Notes: generated from the sequence alone by a model not told the origin. 64,000 bases of DNA from Burkholderiales bacterium (GCA_026400105.1 JAPLPQ010000049.1:1-64000); one strand, 5' to 3'; positions 15,181 through 26,106 are shown, counted from the first letter of the stretch. A program made the numbers and translations.

Positions 15181-16638
15181 TCAGCGTTGGGCGACCTGGT
15201 AGCCGCCACCCAGGGCGCGCTTCAGGGCAATGTCGAGCGTGAATGAACGGGCTTGCAGCTCGGTCAGCGCGTCCAGGCTGCCCAGCAGCAGGTCCTCGGC
15301 CGACAGCACGTCCAGGTAGTTGGCCAGTCCGCCTTCGTAGCGCTGGCGCGCGATGCGGTAGGCCTCGGTGGCGGCGGCCACCGTCTCGCGGCTCTTGTCG
15401 AGCTGCGCCGCGAGTGCCTTTTGGCTCAGCGCGCTGTCGGCCACCTCCTGCAGCGCGCGCGCCAGCGTGCCTTGGTAGCGCGCCACGGCTTCCTCGTAGC
15501 GGGCTTCGCTGGCGCGCAGCTCGCCGCGCAGGCGTCCGCCATTGAGCAGCGGCAGCGAGATCGCCGGCCCGACGCTGCCGATGTCCGATCCGTTCTTGCC
15601 CAGCAGGTCCAGCCCCAGCGACTGCACGCCGACAAAGGCCGACAGGTTGACGTTGGGGTAGAACTCGGCGCTCTTCTGCTCGATCCGGCTGGCTTGCGCC
15701 TGGGCCTGGAGCCGGCTTGCGATCACATCGGGCCGCCTACCCAGCAGGTCGAGCGCGAGCTGCGCCGGCAGGCCGAATGACTGCTCGAGCTTGACGCGGG
15801 GCCGCTCGATCGACAGGCCGCGGTCGGGTCCGGCCCCGATCAGTACCGCAATCCGGTGCCGCTGCAGGCCGATCTGTTCGTCGAGTTGCAGCAGCGCGCC
15901 CTCGGCGGCCGTGCGCCTGGCGTCGGCCTGGCGCACGCTGGCGCGGTTTTCCATCCCGTTGTCGAAGCGCTCGGCCAGCAGGGTGGCGGTCTTGCGGCGC
16001 ACCTCGATCGACTGCAGCGCCGTGTCGCGGCTGGCGAACAGCCGGCTCAGCTCGGCATAGGCGCTGGCGATGCCCGACGACAGCAGCAGGCGTGCCTGGG
16101 CCCATTCGGCCTGGCTGGCTTGGCGCTCGGAGGTCGCTGCAGCCAGGGCGGCGCGGTGGCGGCCCCAGAAGTCGAGTTCCCAGCTGAAATCCAGCGTCGC
16201 GCGGCCGTAGTCGTTCCAGCCATCGGTTTTTTGCGAGCGGGGAAACAGGTAGTTGTAGCTCAGCTTTTCCTCGGTGATCGAGGCGTTGGCGCTCAGCTGG
16301 GGGCGCAGCGCGGAAGCCGCGGTCTGGGTCGCGGCGTCGGCCAGCCGCAAGCGCGCCGTTGCCACCGCCATGTCGGGCGAGCCGCGCAAGGCTTCATCCA
16401 CCAGGGCCGCGAGCTGGGCATCGCCATAGCCGGCCCACCAGCGCTCGACCGGCCAGTCGGACTGGGGCGCGTTCAGCGCCTGGGCGCTCTGGAAATCGGC
16501 CGGGCTTGCCAGGGGCTGGCGCTCGGCCAGGTCGGGCAGCTGGGCGCATGCCGCCAAGGCCATGACGCTGCCCAGGGTCAGCAGTGAGCGAAAGCGCCGC
16601 GATGGCAGGGGTGGGGTTGCAGCAGGCGAGAACGGCAT
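15181..16638 (-). CDS. NodT-family outer-membrane efflux lipoprotein
   Basis: A 485-residue TolC-like channel of the OprM/NodT class. The signal peptide ends in the lipobox LAAC at about residues 29-32, so the mature protein is lipid-anchored. Two outer-membrane efflux protein repeats follow (about 65-265 and 275-470), with the typical GRRPDVIASRLQAQAQA segment. ATG 16638 is chosen over GTG 16641 because GGAG lies 5 nt before the ATG and only 2 nt before the GTG. It is the first gene of the efflux operon, 43 bp before emrA. Confidence 0.9.
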   Translation of the reverse strand: MPFSPAATPPLPSRRFRSLLTLGSVMALAACAQLPDLAERQPLASPADFQSAQALNAPQSDWPVERWWAGYGDAQLAALVDEALRGSPDMAVATARLRLADAATQTAASALRPQLSANASITEEKLSYNYLFPRSQKTDGWNDYGRATLDFSWELDFWGRHRAALAAATSERQASQAEWAQARLLLSSGIASAYAELSRLFASRDTALQSIEVRRKTATLLAERFDNGMENRASVRQADARRTAAEGALLQLDEQIGLQRHRIAVLIGAGPDRGLSIERPRVKLEQSFGLPAQLALDLLGRRPDVIASRLQAQAQASRIEQKSAEFYPNVNLSAFVGVQSLGLDLLGKNGSDIGSVGPAISLPLLNGGRLRGELRASEARYEEAVARYQGTLARALQEVADSALSQKALAAQLDKSRETVAAATEAYRIARQRYEGGLANYLDVLSAEDLLLGSLDALTELQARSFTLDIALKRALGGGYQVAQR

Positions 16639-16657
16639 CACGGCTCCATTAAATAAC

Positions 16658-16673
16658 TGTACTGTTTAGTTTA
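16658..16673. promoter_or_regulatory. Candidate TetR operator, site 1
   Basis: TGTACTGTTTAGTTTA lies 20 bp before the efflux operon start. A 13/16 match in the same direction occurs at 16704-16719. Such TGTAC-GTTTA-type sites are usual before TetR-controlled efflux operons. Confidence 0.55.
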
Positions 16674-16703
16674 GCATTGACTCGGAACGGGGACAAGATA
16701 AAA

Positions 16704-16719
16704 TGTACGGTCTGGTTTA
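16704..16719. promoter_or_regulatory. Candidate TetR operator, site 2
   Basis: TGTACGGTCTGGTTTA is a direct repeat of site 1, 46 bp away, and ends 16 bp before the tetR start. Its position would let the repressor shut off both its own gene and the efflux operon. Confidence 0.55.
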
Positions 16720-16735
16720 AAAAAAGGATGTCGCC

Positions 16736-17353
16736 ATGAGAAAAAAAACCGAGACCAAGAGACAGGCGATCCTCGATGTGGCGGCCGACCTGTTCCGGGA
16801 AACGGGCTTCGAGCGCGCCTCGATGTCCGAGCTCTGCCTGCGCGTTGGCGGCTCCAAGGCCACGCTCTACAACTACTTCTCGTCCAAGGAAGAGGTGTTC
16901 GCCGAGGTGCTGATGCAGGCGACCGAGGACCAGTTCCAGGCCACCCACGAGGCACTCGATCCGACGCTGCAAGACATCACCCAGGGGCTCGAGAGCTTTG
17001 GCCGTGGCTTGCTGACCTTGCTCTATTCGCCCCAGGTGCAGGCGGCGCGCCGGCTGGTGGTGTCCGAGATCGTGCGCTCCGACCTGGGCCGCACCTGCTA
17101 CGAGCGCGGCCATGCCCGCAGCGCCGCCGAGGTGGCCGAGTTCCTGCAGCAGGCGATGGACCAGGGCAAGCTGCGCCAGGCCGATCCGAAGATCGCCAGC
17201 CTGCACCTCAAGGGCTTGCTCGAGGCGGAATGGATCGACCGCTTCATGTTCCAGATGCTCGATGCGGTCGATCCGGAGCAGATCGCCGCCTCCGTCAAGC
17301 GGGCTGTCGCCGTCTTCATGGCCGCCTACGGGCCGCAGGGCAGCGGCTGCTGA
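16736..17353 (+). CDS. TetR-family repressor of the efflux operon
   Basis: A 205-residue TetR/AcrR protein. The N-terminal helix-turn-helix (ILDVAADLFRETGFERASMS, then GGSKATLYNYFSSKEEVF, about 11-56) is canonical, with a C-terminal AefR-like ligand domain. AAGGATG lies 6-8 nt before the ATG. It is divergent from the NodT-emrAB operon across a 97-bp gap that carries two copies of a likely operator, so local repression relieved by a drug ligand is expected. Confidence 0.9.
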   Translation: MRKKTETKRQAILDVAADLFRETGFERASMSELCLRVGGSKATLYNYFSSKEEVFAEVLMQATEDQFQATHEALDPTLQDITQGLESFGRGLLTLLYSPQVQAARRLVVSEIVRSDLGRTCYERGHARSAAEVAEFLQQAMDQGKLRQADPKIASLHLKGLLEAEWIDRFMFQMLDAVDPEQIAASVKRAVAVFMAAYGPQGSGC

Positions 17354-17436
17354 GCTTTCCCGGTTCTGCGGCCGGATTCAGGCTGACGCGGGCAGAGGAA
17401 TGTGGAAAGTGATGGATGTGCTTGCAATTGCCAATA

Positions 17437-17465
17437 TTGACAAGTCAAAGGGTTTACCCTAACAT
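17437..17465 (+). promoter_or_regulatory. Near-consensus sigma-70 promoter with internal palindrome
   Basis: TTGACA (17437-17442), a 17-bp spacer and TAACAT (17460-17465). The spacer holds AGGGT-TT-ACCCT (17449-17460), a perfect palindrome overlapping the -10 edge. It drives the small gene at 17491, with a leader of roughly 20 nt. Confidence 0.75.
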
Positions 17466-17490
17466 CCCGCCCATTGTTTGGACTAAAAAG

Positions 17491-17712
17491 ATGTTTTCCA
17501 TGATCTCTGCTCTCACGATGCCGCTGGCCCGCGTCATGACCGATCCGGTCCGCGGCGCCATGACGCTGCCGTTCGAGGCCGCCCGCCAGCAGTATTCCCT
17601 GGCCGTCAAGGTGGGCCTGCAGCCCAACTCCATGCTGGCCTACCGCAATCACTTCAAGTCGCTCGACCAGCTCGAGAAGGCCACGCTGGGCGCCTTCGCA
17701 CGCCAGGTCTGA
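17491..17712 (+). CDS. Small protein of unknown function (73 aa)
   Basis: A 73-residue protein beginning MFSMISALTMPLARVMTDPV and ending in a basic helix (QLEKATLGAFARQV). I do not recognise a family. Support for a real gene is good: a near-consensus promoter 25 bp upstream, codon use like its neighbours and a perfect terminator 43 bp downstream. The amphipathic middle (EAARQQYSLAVKVGL) recalls short phasin-like or membrane-surface proteins, but that is weak. The Shine-Dalgarno is poor (AAAAAG). Confidence 0.7.
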   Translation: MFSMISALTMPLARVMTDPVRGAMTLPFEAARQQYSLAVKVGLQPNSMLAYRNHFKSLDQLEKATLGAFARQV

Positions 17713-17754
17713 GTCCAGCCCCGCACCGGCGGCCTCGCCGGCGCCAGGCAAAAA

Positions 17755-17790
17755 GAAAGAAGCCCGGGTCTCGCGACCCGGGCTTCTTTC
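17755..17790. terminator. Bidirectional terminator between small gene and rpoD
   Basis: GAAAGAAGCCCGGGTC and its exact complement form a 16-bp stem with a TCGC loop. The A-rich left and T-rich right flanks make it effective in both directions between the convergent small gene and rpoD. Confidence 0.92.
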
Positions 17791-17817
17791 ATTGGGGCAG
17801 CGCTGGTGGCGCTGGCA

Positions 17818-20055
<2,238 letters not shown>

Positions 20056-20320
20056 GTACGGCGCTTTCTGCCGGGGCGCAGGCGCCGCGGCGGTTGGAAC
20101 GGTGGATTCAATGGCTTAGCGCGATCCGATCTGGCAAGGCCAGACGGTCCGACCCCACGCGGGAGGTCGGCAGGCAAGCTGGGTGGGCGAACATTTGGTG
20201 TGCAGTCCTTGCGGGTTTAGCGTGGCTGGCTATTGGCCGGGGAATGTTTCCCTGTTGCCCGTTCAGGGGCTTTGGCCGGTCCGGAGGTGCTGCTGTCGCG
20301 CTTGCGTGACAAGTGCTTGG

Positions 20321-20326
20321 ATTATA
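20321..20326 (-). promoter_or_regulatory. Putative rpoD-proximal promoter (-10 TATAAT)
   Basis: On the minus strand TATAAT lies 11 bp after the dnaG stop, with no good -35 upstream. It would give rpoD a leader of about 255 nt, separate from the dnaG transcript. Nothing else stands out in the gap 20056-20336. Confidence 0.4.
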
Positions 20327-20336
20327 CCCGCAGGCG

Positions 20337-22361
20337 CTAGTTCCCGGCTTCGAGCGATTTTCTGAGCGCCTGCAGTTCCCGGTAGCGTTCGAGCGCCTGC
20401 GGGTCCTGGCCGACCTGGGCGATCAGCTCGGTTTCGCGCTGCTTGAGCTCGTCGATATGCAGCCGGCGCATCAGCTCGCGCAGCTCGCGCCTGAGGTCGG
20501 CCGGCGAGGGCAGGGTGACTCCGTTGCTGCCGGGTTCTTCCTCGTCCTCGGGCCGCTGCAGCGCCAGGCCGCCGGCATTGAGCTCGAGCGCGAGCGCCTC
20601 GAACGGCTGCTCGCGCAGGGCCTCGCGCAGCGCGGCCCAGGGCTGCGGGCCATGCTCGTGCCATTGGGTCTCGAGCCAGGCGAACAGCGGGCCGTGCGGC
20701 GCCGGCTCGTGCGCCAGCAGCTGTTGGTCGTCGGCGCTGAGCCAGTCCCAGGCCTCGGGCGTGGCCAGCACCAGGCGCGCCACCCGGTCGGTGCGCCCGA
20801 GCAGTCCGCGCGCGCCGCTGCGCCTGGCGGGCGGGCGCCGGCCGTTGCCGTCGCTGGCCGTGCTGCTGCGGCGTTCGGCGTGCTCGCGCAGGAAGCTGTC
20901 GCTACCTTGCTCGTAGTCGTGGTCGCCTGGCGGCTCGTGGCGCTGGCTGCGGCGTGGCGCCTGTGCCTCGGAGCTGGCACCGGAGTCCGCCCTGGCCTTG
21001 CGTCCGGGCAGGCCGCGGCTGCGGTCGCGCTGCTCGCTGGCCGACCAGATCCGGTCGAGCTCGCGCGCGTCGAGCCCGACCGCGTCGGCAAATTCGCCCA
21101 GCAGCTGGCGCTTGAGCGCGCCGTCGGGCATCGAATGCCAGAGCGGCTGCGCTTGCGCCGCCATGCGCGCGCGGCCCTCGGCGGTCTCGAGGTCGCAGTC
21201 GCTGGCCGCAGCTTCCTGCAGGAAGCGGCTCAGCGGCATCGCCTGCTTGATGCTCTGCGCGAAGGCGTCCGGGCCATGGGCACGGATGAAGCTGTCGGGA
21301 TCATGCTCGGGCGGCAGGAACAGGAACTTGATCGAGCGCGTGTCGCTGGCCCAGGGCAGGGCGGCCTCGAGCGCCTTGCGCGCGGCGCGCCGGCCCGCGT
21401 TGTCGCCGTCGAAGCTGAACACCACCGCATCGGTGAAGCGAAACAGCAGCCGCAGATGGTCGGCCGTGCAGGCCGTGCCCAGGGTCGCGACCGCCTGCGC
21501 GAAGCCGAGCTGGGCCAGCGCGACCACGTCCATATAGCCCTCGGTCACCAGGCAATAGCCGGCCTGGCGGATCGCGCTGCGGGCCTCGAACAGGCCGTAC
21601 AGCTCATGGCTCTTGTTGAAGACCGGGGTCTCGGGCGAGTTCAGGTACTTGGGCTCGCCCTGGTCCAGCACCCGGCCGCCAAAGCCGATGCATTCGCCCT
21701 TGACGTTGCGGATCGGGAACATGATCCGGTCGCGAAAGCGGTCGTAGCGCTTGGCCGGCCTGGCCTCCTCGCCCGCGCCCGCTGGCGTTTCCTCGGACGC
21801 GATCACGAGTCCGGCCTCGACCAGCTGCGCGCTCTGGTAGTCGGGCAGCACGGTAGAGAGGAAGCGCCAGCCCTCGGGCGCATAGCCCAGGCCGAAGGCC
21901 TTGGCGATCTGCCCCGACAGGCCGCGGCCCTTGAGGTAGTCCTGCGCGCGCTTGGTCTGGCACAGCTGCTGGTAGTAGCTGGCGGCGACCTTGTCGAGCA
22001 GGTCGTTGAGCGTGGCCTGCTGCTGGCGCTGCTCGGCGGCGCGGGCGCGCTCCTGCGGGCTCACGTCCTCCTGCGGCACCTGCAGGCCGGTTTGCTGCGC
22101 GAGGTCCTTGACCGCCTCGACGAAGCCGATGCCGGTGTGCTCCATCAGGAAGCCGACCGCGTTGCCATGCTTGCCGCAACCGAAGCAGTGGAAGAACTGC
22201 TTGGTCGGGCTGACGCTGAACGAGGGCGACTTCTCGCCGTGGAAGGGGCACAGCCCCATGAAGTTGGCGCCGCCCTTCTTGAGCTGCACATAGCGACCGA
22301 CGACCTCGACGATGTCGACGCGCGAAAGGAGTTCCTGGATGAAAGACTGAGGTATGGCCAC
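20337..22361 (-). CDS. dnaG: DNA primase DnaG
   Basis: A 674-residue primase that makes RNA primers at the replication fork. The N-terminal CHC2 zinc domain shows CPFHGEKSPSF and HCFGCGKHG (about 38-65). The catalytic TOPRIM domain includes VTEGYMDVVAL and the acidic FSFDGDNAGRRAA (about 260-315). The C-terminal DnaB-binding domain follows a variable linker. GTG 22361 is chosen because family members begin within a few residues of IPQSFIQELLSRVDIV; an in-frame ATG at 22418 would add 19 unconserved residues. Neither rpsU nor the yqeY gene often found upstream is present here. Confidence 0.96.
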   Translation of the reverse strand: MAIPQSFIQELLSRVDIVEVVGRYVQLKKGGANFMGLCPFHGEKSPSFSVSPTKQFFHCFGCGKHGNAVGFLMEHTGIGFVEAVKDLAQQTGLQVPQEDVSPQERARAAEQRQQQATLNDLLDKVAASYYQQLCQTKRAQDYLKGRGLSGQIAKAFGLGYAPEGWRFLSTVLPDYQSAQLVEAGLVIASEETPAGAGEEARPAKRYDRFRDRIMFPIRNVKGECIGFGGRVLDQGEPKYLNSPETPVFNKSHELYGLFEARSAIRQAGYCLVTEGYMDVVALAQLGFAQAVATLGTACTADHLRLLFRFTDAVVFSFDGDNAGRRAARKALEAALPWASDTRSIKFLFLPPEHDPDSFIRAHGPDAFAQSIKQAMPLSRFLQEAAASDCDLETAEGRARMAAQAQPLWHSMPDGALKRQLLGEFADAVGLDARELDRIWSASEQRDRSRGLPGRKARADSGASSEAQAPRRSQRHEPPGDHDYEQGSDSFLREHAERRSSTASDGNGRRPPARRSGARGLLGRTDRVARLVLATPEAWDWLSADDQQLLAHEPAPHGPLFAWLETQWHEHGPQPWAALREALREQPFEALALELNAGGLALQRPEDEEEPGSNGVTLPSPADLRRELRELMRRLHIDELKQRETELIAQVGQDPQALERYRELQALRKSLEAGN

Positions 22362-22470
22362 GGCGCCATTTTCGCCGATGCTGCGCTGCGATGCCCACAG
22401 ACAGGAAATGGCATTCATCCTAAAATTGATGCAATCACAAGAACAATGCTCTCAAGGCGCTCAATTCCGG

Positions 22471-23460
22471 ATGTCGATCGAACCATTTTCCTCTCAAGTC
22501 GGACTGTCGCGGCGCGCCTGCCTGGGGGCTGGCCTGGCCTGGCTCGGCACCCTGGCCGGCTGCGCGACCCTGATCGATCCGGCGGGCTCGCAAGGCCCGG
22601 CGGTTGTGACCCGGCCCGATGCACCGACTGATACCTTGCCCGAAGCCCCGCGCACCCGGGCGCCCCGCATCGGGCTGGCGCTGGGCGGCGGCGCGGCGCG
22701 CGGCTTCGCCCATGTCGGCGTGATCCAGGTGCTCGAGCAGCAGGGCCTGCTGCCCGACCTGGTGGTCGGCACCTCGGCCGGCAGCCTGGTGGCCGCGCTC
22801 TACGCCAGCGGGCGCAACGGCGCCGAGCTCGAGCAGGCCGCGCTGCGCATGGAGGAGGCCGCGATCACCGACTGGACGCTGCCGCTGTTCAACCGCGGCC
22901 TGCTGCGCGGCGATGCGCTGGCGCGCTATGTCAACGCGCAGGTGCAGGGCAAGCCGATCCAGGACATGAAGCGCCCGCTCGGCATCGTCGCGACCGACCT
23001 GGCCAATGGCCAGAGCATGCTGTTCCAGCGCGGCGATACCGGCACGGCGGTGCGCGCCTCCAGCGCGGTGCCGGGCGTGTTCTCGCCGGTGGCGATCGGC
23101 GGGCGCGAATATGTCGACGGCGGCCTGGTGGCGCCGGTGCCGGTGCAGCAGGCGCGCCAGATGGGGGCCGAGTTCGTGATCGCGGTCAATATCTCGAGCC
23201 CGCCCGAGGGCAACGCCACCAGCGACACCTTCAAGGTGCTGATGCAGACCTTCGACATCATGGGGCAGACCATCAACCGCTACGCGCTCGCGGAGGCCGA
23301 TTTCGTGCTCAAGCCCGAGTTGCGCGGCGTCGGCAGCGCGGATTTCTCGGCGCGCCAGCGCTCGATCGCGGCCGGTCGCGCCGCGATGCAGGCCGCCTTG
23401 CCGCGCCTGCGCGAACGGCTGCTGGCCAGGCGCGTGCCGCTGCCCCCGATCGGCGGCTGA
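22471..23460 (+). CDS. Patatin-like phospholipase lipoprotein, RssA type
   Basis: A 329-residue patatin hydrolase with an export signal. SRRACLGAGLAWLGTLAGC ends in a lipobox (LAGC, cysteine at about residue 31), and the paired arginines could suit Tat export. The catalytic signs are GGGAARGFAHVG (oxyanion hole, about 73), GTSAG (nucleophile, about 101) and DGG (dyad, about 216). It differs from the patatin at 444 in length and localisation. It is divergent from dnaG. ATG 22471 is assumed; ATG 22429 is also in frame and neither has a strong ribosome site. Confidence 0.85.
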   Translation: MSIEPFSSQVGLSRRACLGAGLAWLGTLAGCATLIDPAGSQGPAVVTRPDAPTDTLPEAPRTRAPRIGLALGGGAARGFAHVGVIQVLEQQGLLPDLVVGTSAGSLVAALYASGRNGAELEQAALRMEEAAITDWTLPLFNRGLLRGDALARYVNAQVQGKPIQDMKRPLGIVATDLANGQSMLFQRGDTGTAVRASSAVPGVFSPVAIGGREYVDGGLVAPVPVQQARQMGAEFVIAVNISSPPEGNATSDTFKVLMQTFDIMGQTINRYALAEADFVLKPELRGVGSADFSARQRSIAAGRAAMQAALPRLRERLLARRVPLPPIGG

Positions 23461-23489
23461 TGCCGGTGGCGGGCGCAGGTCGCGTCCGG

Positions 23490-23522
23490 CAAAAAAAAGC
23501 CCCGCGATGACCGCGAGGCTTG
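23490..23522 (-). terminator. Terminator for phasin gene
   Basis: AAGCCCCGCG-ATGAC-CGCGAGGCTT pairs with one mismatch, and the plus strand shows eight A residues just before it, giving a U run on the minus transcript. It lies about 95 bp after the phasin stop. Confidence 0.7.
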
Positions 23523-23615
23523 TGAAAGGCCCCTGAACCTGTGTTCCCTGGGACCCGAGGAGACAACCTCAAACTTGTGCTGGGCCGGTCGATCCGGCCC
23601 TGATGGCCGCAGGTT

Positions 23616-24152
23616 TCAGCGCTTCTTGCTGGCGGGCTTGGCGCTGGTATTCTGGGCCAGGGTATGGATGTTGGACTGGGTCATTTCGGTGGCTTGCTTG
23701 ACGGCCTTTTGCACCTGATCCATGGCGCCCGAGGCGGCATTCATGGCGCTGCGCATGGCCGTGACCAGGGGCTCGGAGCCTGCCGGTGCGTTGCGGGCCA
23801 CGTTGTCGAACAGGGCCATGAACTTGTGCTGGGCTTCGGCCGACTGGTCCTCGCCTGCCTTGGTGAATTCGGCGCCGGTGTCGGCGGCGATCTCGAACAA
23901 CTGGCGGCTGTAGGCGCTGACCTTCTCGGCCAGCGGCTGCATCAGGGTGGCTTGCAGCTCGAGCAGTTCCTGCGCATCCTTGATGCTGAGCAGGGCCTGG
24001 GTCTGGCTGGCGGCTTCGTTGACGGTGGCGCGGGTCGCCTGCAGATTGAGGTCGACCATGCGCTCGACCCCTTCGAAAGCCTTTTGCGTCAGGCCGAACA
24101 GGGTTTCGATATGGGCTTTTTGGGCGGCGAGGATTTGTTCGGCGGTCAGCAT
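23616..24152 (-). CDS. phaP: Phasin family protein (PHA granule surface)
   Basis: A 178-residue phasin of the Phasin_2 type. It is almost wholly helical ([20 protein letters not shown], then [18 protein letters not shown]) with an Ala/Lys-rich tail (SAKPASKKR). Phasins coat poly-3-hydroxybutyrate granules and limit their coalescence. AGGAGA lies 7 nt before the ATG. A palindrome just after the likely transcription start is a good candidate for a PhaR-type repressor, which in Ralstonia-like bacteria is titrated off by PHB. Confidence 0.93.
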   Translation of the reverse strand: MLTAEQILAAQKAHIETLFGLTQKAFEGVERMVDLNLQATRATVNEAASQTQALLSIKDAQELLELQATLMQPLAEKVSAYSRQLFEIAADTGAEFTKAGEDQSAEAQHKFMALFDNVARNAPAGSEPLVTAMRSAMNAASGAMDQVQKAVKQATEMTQSNIHTLAQNTSAKPASKKR

Positions 24153-24215
24153 GTCTTGTCTCCTGTTGGATTGGGCTTAGGGATCAGGACGCCTGTCGGG
24201 CATCAGGATCTTGAT

Positions 24216-24230
24216 TGCTGCAGTGCAGCA
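24216..24230 (-). promoter_or_regulatory. Palindromic operator before phaP, PhaR-type candidate
   Basis: TGCTGCA-G-TGCAGCA is a perfect 7-1-7 palindrome lying just downstream of the phaP -10, where a bound repressor would block initiation. It matches the palindrome at 342-356 in all but the variable third bases. Confidence 0.55.
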
Positions 24231-24238
24231 TAGAAACA

Positions 24239-24266
24239 ATTATAGGGAGATGCGCCAGCTTTGCAA
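24239..24266 (-). promoter_or_regulatory. phaP promoter
   Basis: On the minus strand TTGCAA (24261-24266), a 16-bp spacer and a perfect TATAAT (24239-24244). Transcription would begin near 24232, directly at the palindrome. Confidence 0.6.
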
Positions 24267-24332
24267 GGCCTGGGTCAGGGTTGGCGGTTGACCCAGGCCG
24301 GCATCGGGTTGGCGGGTTTGCGCCAGAATATC

Positions 24333-25289
24333 GTGGTGCAAGCCTTTTATTCCGACCAGTTCGTGTTGCCCTTGCCCGACGGGCACCGTTTTCCCATGGC
24401 CAAGTACGCGCTGCTGCGCGAGCGCCTCGAGCAGGAGCTGCCCGAGTGGCGCCTGGCCCCGGCCCTGCCGGCCAGCGCCGGCGAGCTGGCGCTGGTGCAC
24501 CATCCGGCCTATATCGCCGCCGTCGCCCAGGGCACGCTGACGCCGGCCCAGCAGCGCGAGATCGGTTTTCCCTGGTCGCCGGCCATGGCCGAGCGCGCGC
24601 TGCGCTCGGTCGGCGCGACGCTGCAGGCCTGCCGCGCTGCCCTGTCGGGCAGCGGCCTGGCGGCCAATCTGGCCGGCGGCACCCACCATGCCTATGCCGA
24701 CAAGGGCGCGGGTTTTTGCGTCTTCAACGACGCCGCGGTGGCCGCGCGCGTGATGCAGGCCGAATGGGGTCGGCGCGGCGAGGCCTGGCGCCGCCAGCCG
24801 CTGCGGGTGGCCGTGATCGACCTCGACGTGCATCAGGGCAATGGCACCGCGCGCATCTTCCAGGGCGACGACAGCGTGTTCACGCTCTCGCTGCATGGCG
24901 AGAAGAACTTCCCGTTCCGCAAGGAGGCCAGCGACTGCGACATCGACCTGCCCGATGGCTGTGGCGACGCCGACTACCTGGCCGCGCTCGAGCAGGGCCT
25001 GGCCGAGCTCGAGCGTCGCTGCGCGCCCGGCCTGATCATCTACCTGGCCGGCATGGACCCGCACGAGAACGACCGGCTCGGCCGGCTCAAGGTCACGGCC
25101 GACGGGCTGGAGGCGCGCGACCGGCGCGTGTTCGACTGGGCCTGGCAGCGTCGCATCCCGCTGGCCATGACCATGGCTGGTGGCTACGGCCGCGACATCG
25201 CGATCACGGTCGGGCTGCAGGTCAACAGCTACCGGGTCGCGCTCGACTACGGGCGGCGCTGGCAGTCCCTGTCGGCCGCCCGGGCCTGA
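24333..25289 (+). CDS. Histone deacetylase-family protein (class IV-like)
   Basis: A 318-residue zinc amidohydrolase. The paired catalytic histidines are in AGGTHHAYADKGAGFCVFND (split here at residue about 118). Zinc ligands appear as DLDVHQGNGTA (Asp and His, about 155-165) and AGMDPHENDRLG (Asp, about 238). The pattern resembles HDAC11-like bacterial proteins that remove acyl groups from small molecules or proteins; the substrate is unknown. A GTG at 24333 or 24336 is assumed because homologues begin just before AFYSDQFVLPLPDGHRFP. There is no clear Shine-Dalgarno. Confidence 0.85.
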   Translation: MVQAFYSDQFVLPLPDGHRFPMAKYALLRERLEQELPEWRLAPALPASAGELALVHHPAYIAAVAQGTLTPAQQREIGFPWSPAMAERALRSVGATLQACRAALSGSGLAANLAGGTHHAYADKGAGFCVFNDAAVAARVMQAEWGRRGEAWRRQPLRVAVIDLDVHQGNGTARIFQGDDSVFTLSLHGEKNFPFRKEASDCDIDLPDGCGDADYLAALEQGLAELERRCAPGLIIYLAGMDPHENDRLGRLKVTADGLEARDRRVFDWAWQRRIPLAMTMAGGYGRDIAITVGLQVNSYRVALDYGRRWQSLSAARA

Positions 25290-25371
25290 GGCCGCTGCTG
25301 GCCATGCTGGCACAATGTTTCCATCCGGGCCTTGCCGCGCTGGTGGCCCGGCCAACGACAGGAGACCAGTC

Positions 25372-26106
25372 TTGAGCCTTGACAATGCCCCTGGCGCCGC
25401 TGCGGCGCCCCTGGACCCGGCGAGCGTGGATGCCGCCATCAATGGCCGCCATTCCGTGCGCGCCTTCTTGCCCCAGCCGGTGCCGCGCGAGCTGCTGAGC
25501 CAGCTGCTGCAGCTCGCCAGCCGCGCGCCCTCGGGCACCAACACCCAGCCCTGGAAGGTCTATGTGCTGCAGGGCGACAGCCGCGACCAGCTGGTCGCCA
25601 AGGTCTGCGCCGCGCATGACGAGATGCGGGCCGACCCGCAGCTGGCCACGCAATACCGCGAGCCCTACGACTACTACCCCGAGCAATGGGTCAGCCCCTA
25701 CATCGACCGCCGGCGCGAGAACGGCTGGGGCCTGTACGGCCTGCTCGGCATCGGCAAGGGCGACCGCGAGGCGATGCACCTGCAGCAGCAGCGCAACTTC
25801 CGCCTGTTCGACGCGCCGGTCGGCCTGATGTTCACCCTCGACCGCGTGATGGGGCGCGGCTCGCTGCTCGACTACGGCGGCTTCCTGCAGAACCTGATGG
25901 TCGCGGCCCGCGCCCATGGGCTCGACACCTGCCCGCAGGCGGCCTGGAACGCCTTTCACAGCATCGTGCTGCCGCATATCGGTGCTGGCGAAGGCGAGAT
26001 GCTGGTCTGCGGCATGGCGCTGGGCTATGCCGACCCGCAGGCGCCGGTCAACCGCTTCGAGACCCCGCGCGAGCCGGTCGAATCCTTCACGCGCTGGCTC
26101 GACTGA
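25372..26106 (+). CDS. Nitroreductase family FMN oxidoreductase
   Basis: A 244-residue nitroreductase. FMN contacts are visible as RHSVRAF (about 27-33) and APSGTNTQPWKVY (about 51-63), and a later GYADPQAPVNRF segment closes the fold. These enzymes reduce nitroaromatics or quinones with NAD(P)H. TTG 25372 is chosen because AGGAG lies 7 nt upstream and no ATG is available before the conserved region. It follows the HDAC-like gene by 82 bp on the same strand. Confidence 0.88.
   Translation: MSLDNAPGAAAAPLDPASVDAAINGRHSVRAFLPQPVPRELLSQLLQLASRAPSGTNTQPWKVYVLQGDSRDQLVAKVCAAHDEMRADPQLATQYREPYDYYPEQWVSPYIDRRRENGWGLYGLLGIGKGDREAMHLQQQRNFRLFDAPVGLMFTLDRVMGRGSLLDYGGFLQNLMVAARAHGLDTCPQAAWNAFHSIVLPHIGAGEGEMLVCGMALGYADPQAPVNRFETPREPVESFTRWLD

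Noticed and set aside
20183-20365. Short plus-strand frame in the rpoD-dnaG gap
   Set aside because: No ribosome site, no similarity and it runs into dnaG antisense. The gap is better read as the rpoD leader.
24249-24290. ATG at 24249 with GGGAG upstream before the HDAC-like gene
   Set aside because: The frame closes after 13 codons and is not in frame with the HDAC-like protein, so it is not its start.
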